DNA of 64,000 nt from Bursaphelenchus xylophilus (GCA_904066235.2 CAJFCV020000003.1:9052001-9116000), one strand, 5' to 3'. Shown: positions 37,150 to 48,700, counted from the stretch's first letter. The notes: generated by a model from the sequence alone, not told the origin. Numbers and translations: made by a program.

Positions 37150-37797
37150 TCAAGCTCCAAGACGGGCCTTGCATTGCTTGAAAAGATCATTGTAGCTGGC
37201 GCAGAGGCTCAGATCACTCTGGTTTTGGCTGCTGAAAAGGTAAAGCAATATAAATTGATTTGGCAAACCACCTTAAAAACTCTTGATAAGTTACTATTTG
37301 TCTTTAAATACAAAAGTGAGATTCGCTGAGGAGGAAAGAACACTTATCAAGCCTAAAGCCGTTCAAAATTAACGAACCATTCCAAGAACTGGCGCCATTC
37401 AATCTCGCAGGGTTGTTGTCCAGGCAGCTGGGCGGGGTAAGCGGGTGGGGCAGCAGCCTGAGCGGGCGCTGCCTCGTGGCTCGACCCGCCACCGCTCATC
37501 ATGTTTCCAATAGTATGACCCTAAACGCAAAAGTTCATCGAACATTCAAAGCACACTTACCACCGCGGATCCGATCGCCACTCCACCGGCCGTCGCGGCC
37601 ATTTGACCGAAAAGACCGGGCCCTTGAGATGGGGCTGGATGAGGAGGAGGAGCGGCAAAGCCCGGAGCATGGGCTGGCGTAGGAGCGGTCGTTGTAGCCG
37701 GTCTAGAAGGGGGAGCGGCGGAGTAGCTCGATTGTTGAGGGGATCGAGCGCGGACTGGGGCACTTGCCTTGGGGGAGGCGGTACGTCGACGAACCAT
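37150..37797 (-). CDS. har-1: CHCH-domain mitochondrial protein, CHCHD2/CHCHD10 type
   Basis: Three exons, 5' to 3': 37797-37561, 37520-37378, 37231-37150; 153 residues. CHCHD2/10 proteins are intermembrane-space proteins linked to cristae and respiratory-chain integrity. The N-terminal half is Arg-, Ala- and Pro-rich like a targeting and disordered segment (MVRRRTASPKASAP). The middle hydrophobic GLFGQMAATAGGVAIGSAVG and the following GHTIGNMMSGG are hallmarks of the family. The C-terminus has a perfect twin CX9C: C117/C127 and C137/C147. The first TGC of the second half of this motif is rebuilt across an intron with the unusual donor GTTCGT. A TTTCAG acceptor lies 14 nt before the ATG. The gene probably leads a two-gene transcription unit with the dehydrogenase. 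Confidence 0.93.
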
Positions 37798-38373
37798 GAT
37801 TGATATATACTCTGAAATAAAAATTTACATAATTCGAAAAACATATTTGGCCACGGAAAGTTAATACAACCACGAAAAAAATTTTACACGTAAAAATTAT
37901 ATTATCCATGAAAAAACGAATATTACTTCGAAGAGAACACAAAGATTATAGTCTCAATACTGATCAATATAGAAACACGTAGACTATACGGAACATGTAA
38001 TATACCCTTTCCCACCAAACAACAGGCAATTCACGTTGATCAACTACCTTTTTAGTTGTTACCACATCAAGAAGAATATACTGTGATACAAGCCGAAAAA
38101 CTCTCAAAAACGAGTTATAAATCGACGAAATAATGAAATAAAAACTCGAAAAAGATAAGAAAAGGTGATCAAAACCTTCTAAAACATCTCTAGACATTTA
38201 AAATCGCCAGCATCGAGCTTTTATACGTTTGCCCAAATAATTTCGTAATTTACACCACGTGACTAGACTCAGCCGGCTCGAAGGTAATAGTACAAATCGT
38301 CACAAACCCAGTCTTTGACAACGTTGGTGTAGAAAAAGTTCCCGAAACCTCTCGAAGAAAATCGCGTCGAGAC
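37798..38373. other. Region between har-1 and a hAT-like element
   Basis: AT-rich DNA with no coding exon. It presumably holds the har-1 promoter. The last 8 bp, GTCGAGAC, are the left target-site duplication of the adjacent element. Confidence 0.4.
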
Positions 38374-38928
38374 CAGGGGTGGCCACCGGGCCGGGCCGGC
38401 CCGGCCCGGCGAAGCCCGGCCCGATCGGGCCTAAACGGGCCGGGCCTGGCAAATTTTGAAACGGGCCGGGCCGGGCCTGCTTTTTACCGGGCCGGGCCGC
38501 GGGCCTGAGCCATTTTCAGGCCCGGCCCGGCCCGGTTTTGTCGAAATGCCAAGCGTTTGGCATTCAATGTTTTCGCGCCGGAAAAATTTTTGGATAGGTT
38601 TGTATTTTTAGTATATCAAGTTCTACAATAGTTTATTACTTTATAGTACTTTTTTGCATATATGTTATAATATAAGGTCCAAATTAGAACATATAATACA
38701 TATACGATAGTTCTTAGCAGATTTTAGCACACTACAGAGGCGGTAAGATCAAAGGAAAATTTCCAGCTCGCGCCCTAACCGGGCTTTTACAGGGCCGGGC
38801 CTGATTTCTACCGGGCCGGGCCGGGCCGGGCCTGCAAAATTTTGAACCGGGCCGGGCCGGGCCTGGGATTTTGCCGGGCCGGGCCCCGGGCCTGAAATTT
38901 GGAAAAAGAGGCCCGTTTGCCACCCCTG
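38374..38928. mobile_element. hAT-like non-autonomous element with GC-rich ends, copy 2
   Basis: Starts CAGGGGTGGCC and ends GCCACCCCTG, flanked by a perfect 8-bp duplication GTCGAGAC at 38366-38373 and 38929-38936. Long GGGCCGGGCC arrays occupy both subterminal zones, with AT-rich DNA in the middle and no transposase. The target length and termini point to the hAT superfamily. The terminal bases differ from copy 1 (TAGACATGGCT), so they are related only through the subterminal arrays. Confidence 0.92.
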
Positions 38929-39318
38929 GTCGAGACTTGACCCAGAGACACACTTGTCCTAAAAGGGAGACACTTGACACATCGGTCGTTTTCAAGGTCG
39001 CGCAGACTTTTTTCTGGACCTTGTAGATCGCAAGACCGACTCCCTTTGTTCAAGTCTTTCCTCAGCTTTTCAGGACACGGAGAATGTCCGTTATATCGAG
39101 GGTTTGTTTGCTTTTATATTACAGTAGACAAAAGGGCCGGGCGCAGTTTGCTCAGAGGTCACATTGAGTAAGAACGGAACGTTCGAATTGATGAATACAT
39201 ATTATCAATTCCCATTTTTATCGCTGACCTTTTTCTCCCCTTTTTATCTGAATTTTTTTCGTGGATCTTGAATGATGACTCCTTTCATTTGATAACAAAC
39301 CTTAATTTTAGGTCTGTG

Positions 39319-40967
39319 ATGTCGGCTTGGGTTATATCCTGCTTGGTATTGGCGTCCATTGTTTATGGGGAGGATGTTTTAAGCACAAAGTCTAATCTCG
39401 ACACCTTACGTTACGTTCATGCGGTACGGATTCATATTTTTCTTTTTGTTTTAGGTTACATTGATGAATAATATCCGGGAATATATTAAAAACACAAATG
39501 ATTGGTTCATTTAGTGTGTAAATAGCATTGCTGTGAATTGCTGAATATTTATGAGGACATTTAGGTTTGGCGACATGGCGATCGCACCCCTTCGACCCTA
39601 ATTCCCACCGATATAAACAATGGAATTGAGACATGGCCAGATGGCCTGGGAGAACTCACTGTGAAGGGGGAAGCTCAACAATATCAGCTGGGAAAATTGT
39701 TGAGAGAGCGATACGACGGGTTCTTGGATAAGAAGTACTCGCCATTCCAGATTTATATCAGATCTTCTGATTATAATAGAACATTGGCTTCGGCACAAGC
39801 AAATTTAATCGGTTTGTTCCCTCCAGAAGACCAGGAGCTGTTCGATAAAGGTTTGCGATGGCGACCAATTCCTGTTCATACAATTCCAAAGGTCGAGGAT
39901 AGAGTAAGTTGGTTTTGTGGTACTTTTTTTTGATTTTAGGTATCAACTGGCCTAAAATAATGGCTTCAATTTTAGGAGCTTTTTGACCGAGTTGCTTGCC
40001 CTCACGCTGATGCAGAAGAGAATGCAGTTTATTCTTCGGATGAGGTGAAGAAAATCGAAGAAGAAAACCATGACTTTCTCGTATTTTTGGCGAAACAAAG
40101 TGGTCTGGAGAAGGAGGTGATGCGTCTGCGTGATCTCTGGAAACTTTTTGATCCTTTGATGGCTGAACATTCTCATCCAGAAGATCACAAGCTCCCTGCT
40201 TGGGTTAATGAGACAGTCCAACGGGATTTGTGGAGATTATATGACGTTTCTTCGTTCTATCTTTATGGATCACCAGTTCTTAAGAGATTAAGATGTGGAC
40301 CTTTGTTTTCCGCGATCATTGGCCGAATGGATGATGTTGCACATGGCAGAAGGGATCAACGAGAAAAGTTATACGCCTACTCAGCTCACGACACAGCTGT
40401 GGCCGCGCTGTTGGCAGCTTTTGGAGTAACTCCGGCCATTTTTCCGGAGTACGCAACAATGGCTTTGGTCGAGCTCCATAAAATCAATGAAACAGATATT
40501 GTCAAGGTAAATATTGTTCCGTATTGGGTGTATTTGCTCTTGTTGAGGTCTAATTGAGGTATTTTTTAGCTCTTCTACAAGAACCACACCCATAATAACA
40601 ATATTTATGAGCTCGAGATACCTCAATGTGCTGCACCGTGCACCTTGCATCGTCTCAAATTGAACACTGCGAATGTGATTCCAAGGAACTGGGAGGAAGA
40701 ATGCGGTCTATATCAAAGAAATCACAAGGATAACATCATAATTTGTAAGAGTTTAATTATTTTTTTCGAAGTTTAGGTATAAACCATGATGATGAAGATA
40801 AAAATGCCTAGAAATGGATGTAATCGTTGCTTTCAGATGTCGGAGTAACAATCATGCTGTTCGTAATCCTTGTCCTTATCGCTTTTGGCCAACTTCGGTA
40901 TCATCGGAACCTTCAAAAACAGAACCAGACCAAATATTCGCTTCTAAATGAAGACATCGACTTCTAA
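39319..40967 (+). CDS. Membrane-anchored histidine acid phosphatase (lysosomal type)
   Basis: Five exons: 39319-39423, 39565-39903, 39976-40506, 40570-40744, 40837-40967; 426 residues. Hydrolyses phosphomonoesters at acidic pH through a phosphohistidine. The N-terminus is a signal peptide (MSAWVISCLVLASIVYG). The catalytic motif RHGDRTP lies at 38-44 with nucleophile H39, and the second motif YSAHDTA gives H286/D287. Cysteines and N-glycosylation sequons are present. A single transmembrane segment (about 384-403, VTIMLFVILVLIAFG) near the C-terminus with a short basic tail matches the type-I topology of lysosomal acid phosphatases. The message probably starts after the TTTTAG acceptor 7 nt before the ATG. 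A poly(A) signal is at 41083-41088. The next gene starts 369 bp after the stop. C. elegans has several paralogues, so no symbol is given. Confidence 0.93.
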
Positions 40968-41335
40968 GTGCTCACTTCTCAACTTCTTATCGGGTTTTTA
41001 CACTCTTTTCATTCTTATCGGTCTATCATGAGTTATTCGTTATAACGGGAATTGTTTGTAAAGTATTTTCAGTAATTAGACAAATAAAATGTGATATTTT
41101 TGCTTTTTTGGTGTTTTTCTTGATGAATTAGGTTACATACCGCAAGATATTTGAAGAATATTGAATATGCAGACTAAATTTGTTAACAGGATACTTTTTT
41201 TAACCTTCCAAATGGAAAAGCTAACTAAAATTGCCTAATTTTTATATTAATCTTCAAGTGTAATATAAATTAATGTCGAATTTTGCAGAAAATTTTGCAA
41301 TGATGTGTTGAGCAACAAACACTGGATAGGATGAG

Positions 41336-44300
41336 ATGTTATTGTCAACATCGCTCAGTTTATTCTTCTTGTTTTGGAGCGCTCTTTTCTTGATTGATTA
41401 CTTTTTGAGATCATGGCAAGTAGATCGGTATCTCAGATTGGTGGAGCATTATGGGCTGACAATATCACCGTTCCAGGTAGTTTTTTCTTTTTTGGTTTCA
41501 CTTTTAGAGCAAAAACTCGACGTTTGGAGGCTTCATTCGATATTACGATGACCTCATGTGTAATATAATAAGATGATTGCAGCTCCGTTTCTACTGGACC
41601 CGCTGTGATAATCGATGGCATTTTGGGCCGTTTGTGGCATTCCAAACATGGGTAGCGACCTCCAAGCTGTCCAGACTTGTCGCAGTTTGGTTTACCTTGG
41701 GCACCTTGGTCGCGTTGGTTTTCTTCTTTGTAATGCCGTTATATTTGGTATGGCTCTTGTTCACGGAGGTCTTCAATTGGTATTCGATCATGCAATGGCT
41801 GAATAGTGGATGGTTTTCGTGGTTGTTCAGTGTTCGAGTGAATACGGACGGATTTTACGAAAATCTGGAGATGGGAGCCCTACCACAAGATCGAATCTCA
41901 TATGTGCCGTTTCAGAATCATGTCCAGAGTAAGATATATGACTTGTCGGGGTTTTTAGGAGATTTTTGAAAGATTTTGGGAGTTGTGAACAAGTTTGACC
42001 ACCTTATTTTAGCTGGTATTATACCTGTAATCCCTGGTGTCAACATCCCAATTCACCATCTTCCAATGTTCGTATTCGTCCTGATTATTGCAGGAGTCCT
42101 TCATGAGGTAATTTACTGCTTTTTTGGATTTGTATGTGTTTTATTTTTTGCGGTTTCACCTTTATATTTCTTTAGTTGGGCCACGCTTTAGCCGCACTGT
42201 GCGCGAACGTCCGCTTGAATGGATTCGGCTTTTTCTTGATTGCGATTTATGCCGGCGCCTTTACAGAGCTTGACACGGAGGAATTGAGTGAGTATTAAAA
42301 ATATTTTTGAGTTTTTTTTATCAAAAAATTAATCTTGCCCTTTATTGTTTCAGATCGAGCTTCTCTAGCACAAAAGCTGAGAATTTATTGTGCTGGTGTG
42401 TGGCACAATGTCGTCTTGGCCTTTATCGGAGTTCTAGTTCTCTGGACGTTGCCTTACACACTGTTCCCACTGTTCACAACGGGCGCCGGTGTCATCGTCA
42501 AGGGTAAGTTAATTTTTTTTTGTTTTTTTTTGGAATTTAGGTGCAAAGATGGATGAAAGAGGTTGTGAGCGTCTAAAACAAGTCTTTTGCAGAAGTGGAC
42601 AAGAGCTCGGGACTCTACGGCGGCAGTGGTTTCATCCCCGGCCACCTTGTTTTATCCGTCAATGGATGCAAAACCCGCGATGCCTCGGAATGGCTAAAAT
42701 GCCTAGAAAGTCTTAGATTGTATGGCCAAAACTCTGGATACATCATGGAGGCAGCAGTCGTTGATCCGTGGAGAGCACAGCCAGAATTTGTAAAACAATA
42801 TGGGGATGAGATACAGTGCTGTGAAGGCTTCTCGAATCAGACATTTTCTTCTCACATTTGCTTCAATTACTACAAAGAGGAGGTGAAAACGGATGAAGGA
42901 GTGAAAATTGAAAATAAACCACCTGTGACGCCAGTTTTGAAGTTTAGAGAATCGTTGGGATTGGGAAGAAATATCAGTCGAATTGATGTGAGTTACAGGA
43001 ATTTTGAATGTTAAAAATTTTTGTTTAGTACGATTAAGGCTTCTAGATTGTCAGTCAGTATTTTTTAGAGCAAAAAATAACGATTTTTTATCTGAAATTT
43101 TGAGTTTTAGCATTTTTTGGATTTGAAATTTTCTTCTGTAAAGATTAATATTTTTTTCAGCGGATAGACATTCAAAAACGCGTTGAAAGATCGCTGGACT
43201 TGGCTCCCACAAAATTCGACAAAGAAAAAGCAACCTTTGCATGCCTTTCGGCTCGCACAGTAACAGGAAAACCGATGTGTGTTCGAGGAGTGGTAAGTTA
43301 ATAAAAAATTTTTAAAATTTTTTGAAATTTAGAGTCGATTGTCGCCGGATTTGGTCTGTGTGACTCCCTCTCTCTTCAATGGAACTCAGCTCCTCAGATT
43401 CAACGTTCAAAGCGCAAGCGATGTTGTTTTATTTGTGGGGCCGGTCACTGAGGTAAGAAGAGTGAAAATTTGGTCAAAATTTACTTTTTTTGGATCTTAA
43501 AATGTATGAAATTGTAATTTTTGTAGCCTTTGTACCTCGTCACGATCTCCGAATTGGTCCCCAGATTCCGCTGGATCCCCCTGTGGCTGCCCGACCTTGT
43601 AGAACTGTTCGGTCAGTATTTGGTGACCTTCTCCTTGGCCCTGGGCGTCCTAAATGCGGTCCCGTGCTATGGTCTGGATGGACAGTTCATTTGTTACACT
43701 GTGATCGATTATTTCTTTGCGTCAAAACCGTTGCAGTAAGTTTTGGCAGTGAATTCGGAGGAGACTTTGCGCTGCACAGTGCGGAGAGAATTTTGGAGCG
43801 AATGCACTGTGCAATGAAAATGAAGACCATGCGCACTGTGCAAAACGGAAAATCCGCACGGTGCAGTGTCGCGCAAAAGTTTGTCGCAACTTTTTGATTC
43901 ATGCACGGTGCAATTCTTTGTCGCTGAAATCTGCACGGTGCAGAATGAATTTTTTTTTCAATTTTTTTGGCGACTTTTGTTTTGCACTGTGCATTTTGAA
44001 AAGGAGTTCTTTCCGCACTGTGCAGTGAAAATGAAGACCACTTGCACTGTGCAAAACGGGAAGTTCGCACGGTGCGATGTCGCGCAAAAGTTTGTCGCAA
44101 CTTTTTGATTCATGCACGGTGCAATTCTTTGTCGCTGAAGGCTGCACGGTGCAGAATGAAAAGTTGTTTCATTTTTTCGGCGACTTTTGTTTTGCACTGT
44201 GCAGTTTGAGAAGAAGTTCTTTCTGCACTGTGCAGTTCAAAAAAATAAAAATTGCACTGTGCAAAGAGATAAAATTGTGCATTGCACTGTGCGGTTTCGG

Positions 44301-44461
44301 GAATAAAAAAAAAATAAAAAAAGAAGTATTTTAATGATAATTCTACAATTTTCAGACAACGTAACCGAATCGCGGGCCTGATTGTGCTGGCCGGAAGCTC
44401 CATTTTCTTGTTGAATTTGATAATCGGGTTTGTGAAATTATTCCTCTTCTATTTACGGTGA
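41336..44461 (+). CDS. Site-2 protease (MBTPS2/S2P), intramembrane zinc protease
   Basis: Eleven exons: 41336-41476, 41583-41928, 42013-42107, 42176-42287, 42354-42503, 42593-42987, 43161-43292, 43333-43452, 43527-43735, 44356-44461 (ten coding blocks plus the split Gln codon at the last junction); 601 residues. S2P cleaves SREBP- and ATF6-type transcription factors within the Golgi membrane. The zinc motif HELGH is at residues 193-197, interrupted by an intron between E and L. The second metal motif is LNAVPCYGLDGQ with D548. Hydrophobic segments are seen near 8-25, 75-105, 175-192 and around both motifs. A Cys-containing lumenal PDZ-like region lies between. It is about 80 residues longer than human S2P, mostly in this middle part. 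The 620-bp last intron holds a striking tandem repeat. The start is the first in-frame ATG after in-frame stops; two upstream ATGs precede it. Confidence 0.92.
43765..44300. repeat. Tandem repeat (211 bp) packed with the near-palindrome TGCAC[T/G]GTGCA
   Basis: In the last S2P intron a unit of 211 bp is repeated (CACTGTGCAAAACGG at 43834 and 44045; GTCGCTGAA at 43920 and 44131), with a partial third copy to about 44300. Sixteen copies of GCAC[T/G]GTGC, or its complement GCACAGTGC, occur in about 520 bp, at uneven spacing of roughly 20-50 bp. Apparent Cys/His-rich open frames on both strands are by-products of the repeat. Confidence 0.92.
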
Positions 44462-45729
44462 TTTCGACTAATTTATTCGCTTTTTCGCTTTCAATTCATA
44501 CGAGTAATGGATCAAATTGTTGTGCGTTTGTCTTTTGTCTCCGTTCAGGGTCTGTTTAAGGGTCTTTTATTGTGATAAAAATCATGCAATTGTTGAATTT
44601 TTTTTGTTTCTTTAGTCGGTCCAACGCAATATTCAAGCATAAAACAATGTTTTGAACGTTGTATTACTATATATTTCTTAACATTGTAACGGTTTTGTAA
44701 CACTTTTTTAGCTTTATTTAATAATTCTGTGCCTTTTTTCTTCGATTTTCACAATCAGTATTAATTTGGGTATTTTTTGGAGATTTTTTTGGTCGGAAAT
44801 CCTGTAGATTGGTCTAAATTGCCTAAATTAGATTAAAAATCGAAGATTCCACCCCATTATTTATTATCAATGAAATGCCAAATGTTCAACATAAAATACA
44901 AAGTTTCGAGTAAAACGGTTCTCATCCTATCATTGTTGTGGTTGTCAAATAAATTATGATTCGGATTGAAGAGCTTGGTTTTTTGAATAAATTTGAGCAA
45001 AAATATGTAAATTTTTATATGAAAAAATGCTGAATAACGTATTTTAAAATTAATATCGGAAATAAAAAATTTGCATAAATTACGTCAAAAAATAATAGGG
45101 TAGTTTCTGAGCCAAAAAAGTAAAAAAAAAGTTTTGTGTGCAATATGCAAATTTCTGAAAATTAAAAAATTTGCATAATCTACTTGAAAACTGATTAAAT
45201 CTACTTTTTTTCTGGAATGAAATTTTTTACGACCTTTGCTTTTTTCAAAAAAATCTGAATTTTCCTGAATATTCAAATTTTTACAAACTGAAAAATTTGC
45301 ATATTTCACGTAAAAAATGAATAAAATGTTTACAAAAGGCCGTTGATGTAATCAAAAACGTTTTTATTCCCAAAAAATTAAATTTACTCCCGCTCGGAAT
45401 AAACAAATTCCGCAAAATGGAATGAAATGTAACGAATCCCCTTTTCCCTTTTTTATTCCGACTTTTTCTCTTATTTTTTAGACAAAGAGTCTCTCCCATT
45501 TCCGCGTGCTCTCTGCGCCTCGCGTCCATAATGGGAACTCTCTTTTCTTTTCCCGTTTTCCGCGCCGAAACCCCTCGCAAAAACCAGATCAGACTGTTAT
45601 CATTCAATTAATTCATTCAATTTCTCGCCCCTTTAACTCCGAGATTTTGGGATTTTTTGGGGAGTGTCACCGTGTTTTGATTGTTTATTCAAAATATTTG
45701 GGTGGAATTGAAGCCGAATTGCAGGAAAT
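44462..45729. other. Intergenic region between S2P and the dim-1-like gene
   Basis: Contains the S2P 3' UTR (AATAAA at 44948-44953) and AT-rich DNA. From 45060 to 45310 there are three loosely repeated blocks with AAAAAATTTGCATAA. The last 250 bp before 45730 are GC-richer and probably hold the promoter of the Ig gene; an AG at 45723-45724 lies just before its ATG. Confidence 0.45.
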
Positions 45730-48700
45730 ATGAGCCAAATTGGAGTGGCCACCTCGACGGAAACCGCGCAAAGCAGTCAAAGCAACGAGGATGGAGGTGA
45801 GTGTGGTCGGAAATGGGGCCAATCGCCTGTTGATTAGTCGTATTTTACATTTTTCGAAATTTGATTTTCTAAAATACGGATTATTTCAACACTTTTTTTT
45901 TCCTTTTGTCTTATAGTTTTATCGATTTCACTTTTCTCTATAAGAAGAGGGCCTTTTCGCTTTTATTTTTTGCCGTAGTAAGGTTTAAACAGAGGTAAAA
46001 CTTTTCAAAAAACATCTAATTTGCCCTGAAGGCTCTAGAAAAAGTCTAATTTTTCTTTTTTTCTCTTCTAATTTTGGCTTAATTTAAAAAAAAATTTTTT
46101 CTGAGGCTTGCTAAAGAGTGCCTTTCATAGAGATACATTGCCTTTATCTTGTCATTAATTAGACTACAGACAGGGACAAGTGTTTGTAAACAAAAACAAA
46201 CCTCCATTTGCTAAAGTGCGCCGTAAAAAAAAGAGTTCTGTTCCAAACGAATGAGCATTTTTTGAGGTTTGTAACTCGCTCTTTTGCAATGATTTTTGTA
46301 AATAAATTTAGGGTACAATACGTTATGTTTATGTGCTGACTTTGGTTAAACATGCAACTCTCAAAACCTCCAGATCTCTTTTTTTGGACACTACAAGAAA
46401 ATTTGTCTATAACGAATGAATCTAAAAGATTCCAGAGATTACTCCAGGCCAATACGAAGCTTAGCGTATTCATTTAGTAATCACATTATAGCCTCTACAT
46501 TACGAACTCCGCAAGACAAAACCTGTTTATAACGAAAATTTTGAAACTCCCGAGAGTCATTTTTACGCTAAAGCCTTCCTATAACAAAGCCTCTCTATAA
46601 CGAACAAACTTTATGGATCTTTGGGGGTTAATTGTACAGTGGTTACTGTACCTTAACGCGCATTTCTCTGAAAAAGCGGTATCTTACTTTTGTCTGGAAA
46701 AAGCGGTATCTCTATTGCGACAGTTTTCTCTAGATCAGCGATTTCTAAAGATCGCGACTCTTTTATAACCCGTACTTTTCGCAGACGGCTAAGATCCGCT
46801 CAGCTTCTCCTGGTATATTCGATTGTTCCTCCTGATCCCCAATAACTCAAACAAGCCCAGCATTTTTTCGATCAGGTATTAATAACCTGTGGCACACTTG
46901 CGGGCTCTGACAAATCCCCGCTTGATGACATTGTTTATAACGACTATTGGGAACATGTGTTGAGGAACTCGTTGAGACTGTCGCTGCCACATGTGGAGAC
47001 CTTAAGATCAACCAAATCTTACTCTATCTACATTTTTTCCTACTCCGGATCGCGAAGATTTCGGAGATCCTCAAATTTGGCCGCAAATTCATCAAGACTT
47101 CTATTTTTGGGCCGACGCCCGCGGCCGAAGACGAGGCGTTTGAGTGGGAGGTTGAGGAGGCGGTCCCATTCATTCCGCTGATCTTCTCCGATGGCCAAGG
47201 GGGGATTCATTAAAACGGGAAAGGGGGGCTTTTGTTTCTCTCTCGCTCTTCAGGTGGATCGAAGAGGGCCGAACGCAGAGAGCGGGCGAGATGCGGAGAG
47301 CGCGCAGACGCGGCGATCTCTTATTTTACAGGCTGGGGAAGGCTTGTTTGAAGTTCTGATTACTGGAGTAAACGCTTACTTTGGAGCAATCTTCACGCTA
47401 ATCAGGCCCGAAAAGTGCGGATTTTGATGATTAGAGGCAGTATAAGTAAAATAACGCAAAAATAAGGCTGGGGTTTGATTTTGCTCTTATGGTTCTGCAT
47501 TTTAAATTAGATTTTCAAGCTATATTTTAAATTTTTTACCTAAATTCGTCATTTTTTGCGTTATTCTTGATCAAAAATGGTTTTTTCTACCAAAATAGGT
47601 CTTATTTTTGAATAAAAATTTGTTTTCTGACAAATGTCAATGTAAAATGAATAATTAAAATTGAGTAACCTCCTTATAAGGTGCTTTCTGTGCTTGCCAA
47701 ATCCGCGTTTATTAAAGGTCTCCAAACGGGTTTTGCCTGCGGACAGGTGCCCCTGCCCCGGAGTTTCCTCTTCTTCCCCGTCCAATCAGTTGGTCGCACT
47801 CACTGCGTAGGCGTGTGCCATTAGTTCGAAGCCCCCCTTTCGGCCGGTTTCGGGCCGCCGTCCTCCCCCCTTTTGTGCCCGGCCTTTCGATCCGGCGATC
47901 CCGTCGGAATCTCTCTGTTATTAGCGGGGATTGCAGCATTAAACGAAGCCTTTAAACTGCTGTTAAATGGCCAATGCCATTGTCGCTAAAAGCCTTAAGG
48001 GCGTGTTCATGGCGATGATGGCTTGTTCATTCGACGTGACGACGGCGATGAAGGGGTGTTGCGGGCAGCTGAGCGGGGAGATTGACCACTTTTTTGAAGG
48101 TCAAAAGGCCGTAGAGGATTTATAAAGTCGCGCATGTATACCGATCCTCTTTTTAGATCTTATTTGAATTTTTTTGCTGACAATGGGAGTACAGCGTCTG
48201 TAAAGTAAAACCCCTTGCAAAAGATGATTTCTAATATCCTCTAATGAAATTACAAGCCAAAGAACCGTGCATGCAACAATATAACGCCTCAATGAGGCGA
48301 TGTTCTTTTTGATTTCACCTAAGTTCACTTCTTGATCACATATCTCGCTGTTTTCTTATTTTTTGAAACCTCCGTTACTAGTATTGCACTTTACAGTCCC
48401 AACCAAAAAGGGCAAAACCATGCCTGACGGAAAGGCACCCCACTTCCCACAGCAGCCCGTGGCGCGGCAAAACGATGACGGCTCGTTGGAGTTGGAGTGC
48501 TTCCTGGAAGCCCAACCGCTGCCCGACATCAAATGGCACTACGAGAACAACGAGATCAAGGAGGGAGGCAGATTCAGCTTCAAGACCATCAACCGTGGAG
48601 GAGACTCGTACTCGGCTACCCTGCAGATCAAGGTTTGATTTTTGTCATTTTTTTCGCCAAAAGATAATTTTTTTCAGTTAGCTTGAGGTATTGCAAAGTT

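Noticed and set aside
38390..38920. GGGCCGGGCC arrays as a CpG-island promoter or a telomere-like repeat
   Set aside because: The arrays are confined within an element bounded by inverted termini and an exact 8-bp duplication, so a transposon explains them.
43687..44403. Cys/His-rich open frames on both strands in the last S2P intron
   Set aside because: They follow the 211-bp tandem repeat and its palindromic motif on both strands, and they sit between two S2P exons joined in phase.
46947..47213. Possible extra dim-1 exon or separate gene in the first intron
   Set aside because: Open on both strands because of GC content; no splice sites in phase with the flanking exons, which already join cleanly in phase 1, and no family resemblance.
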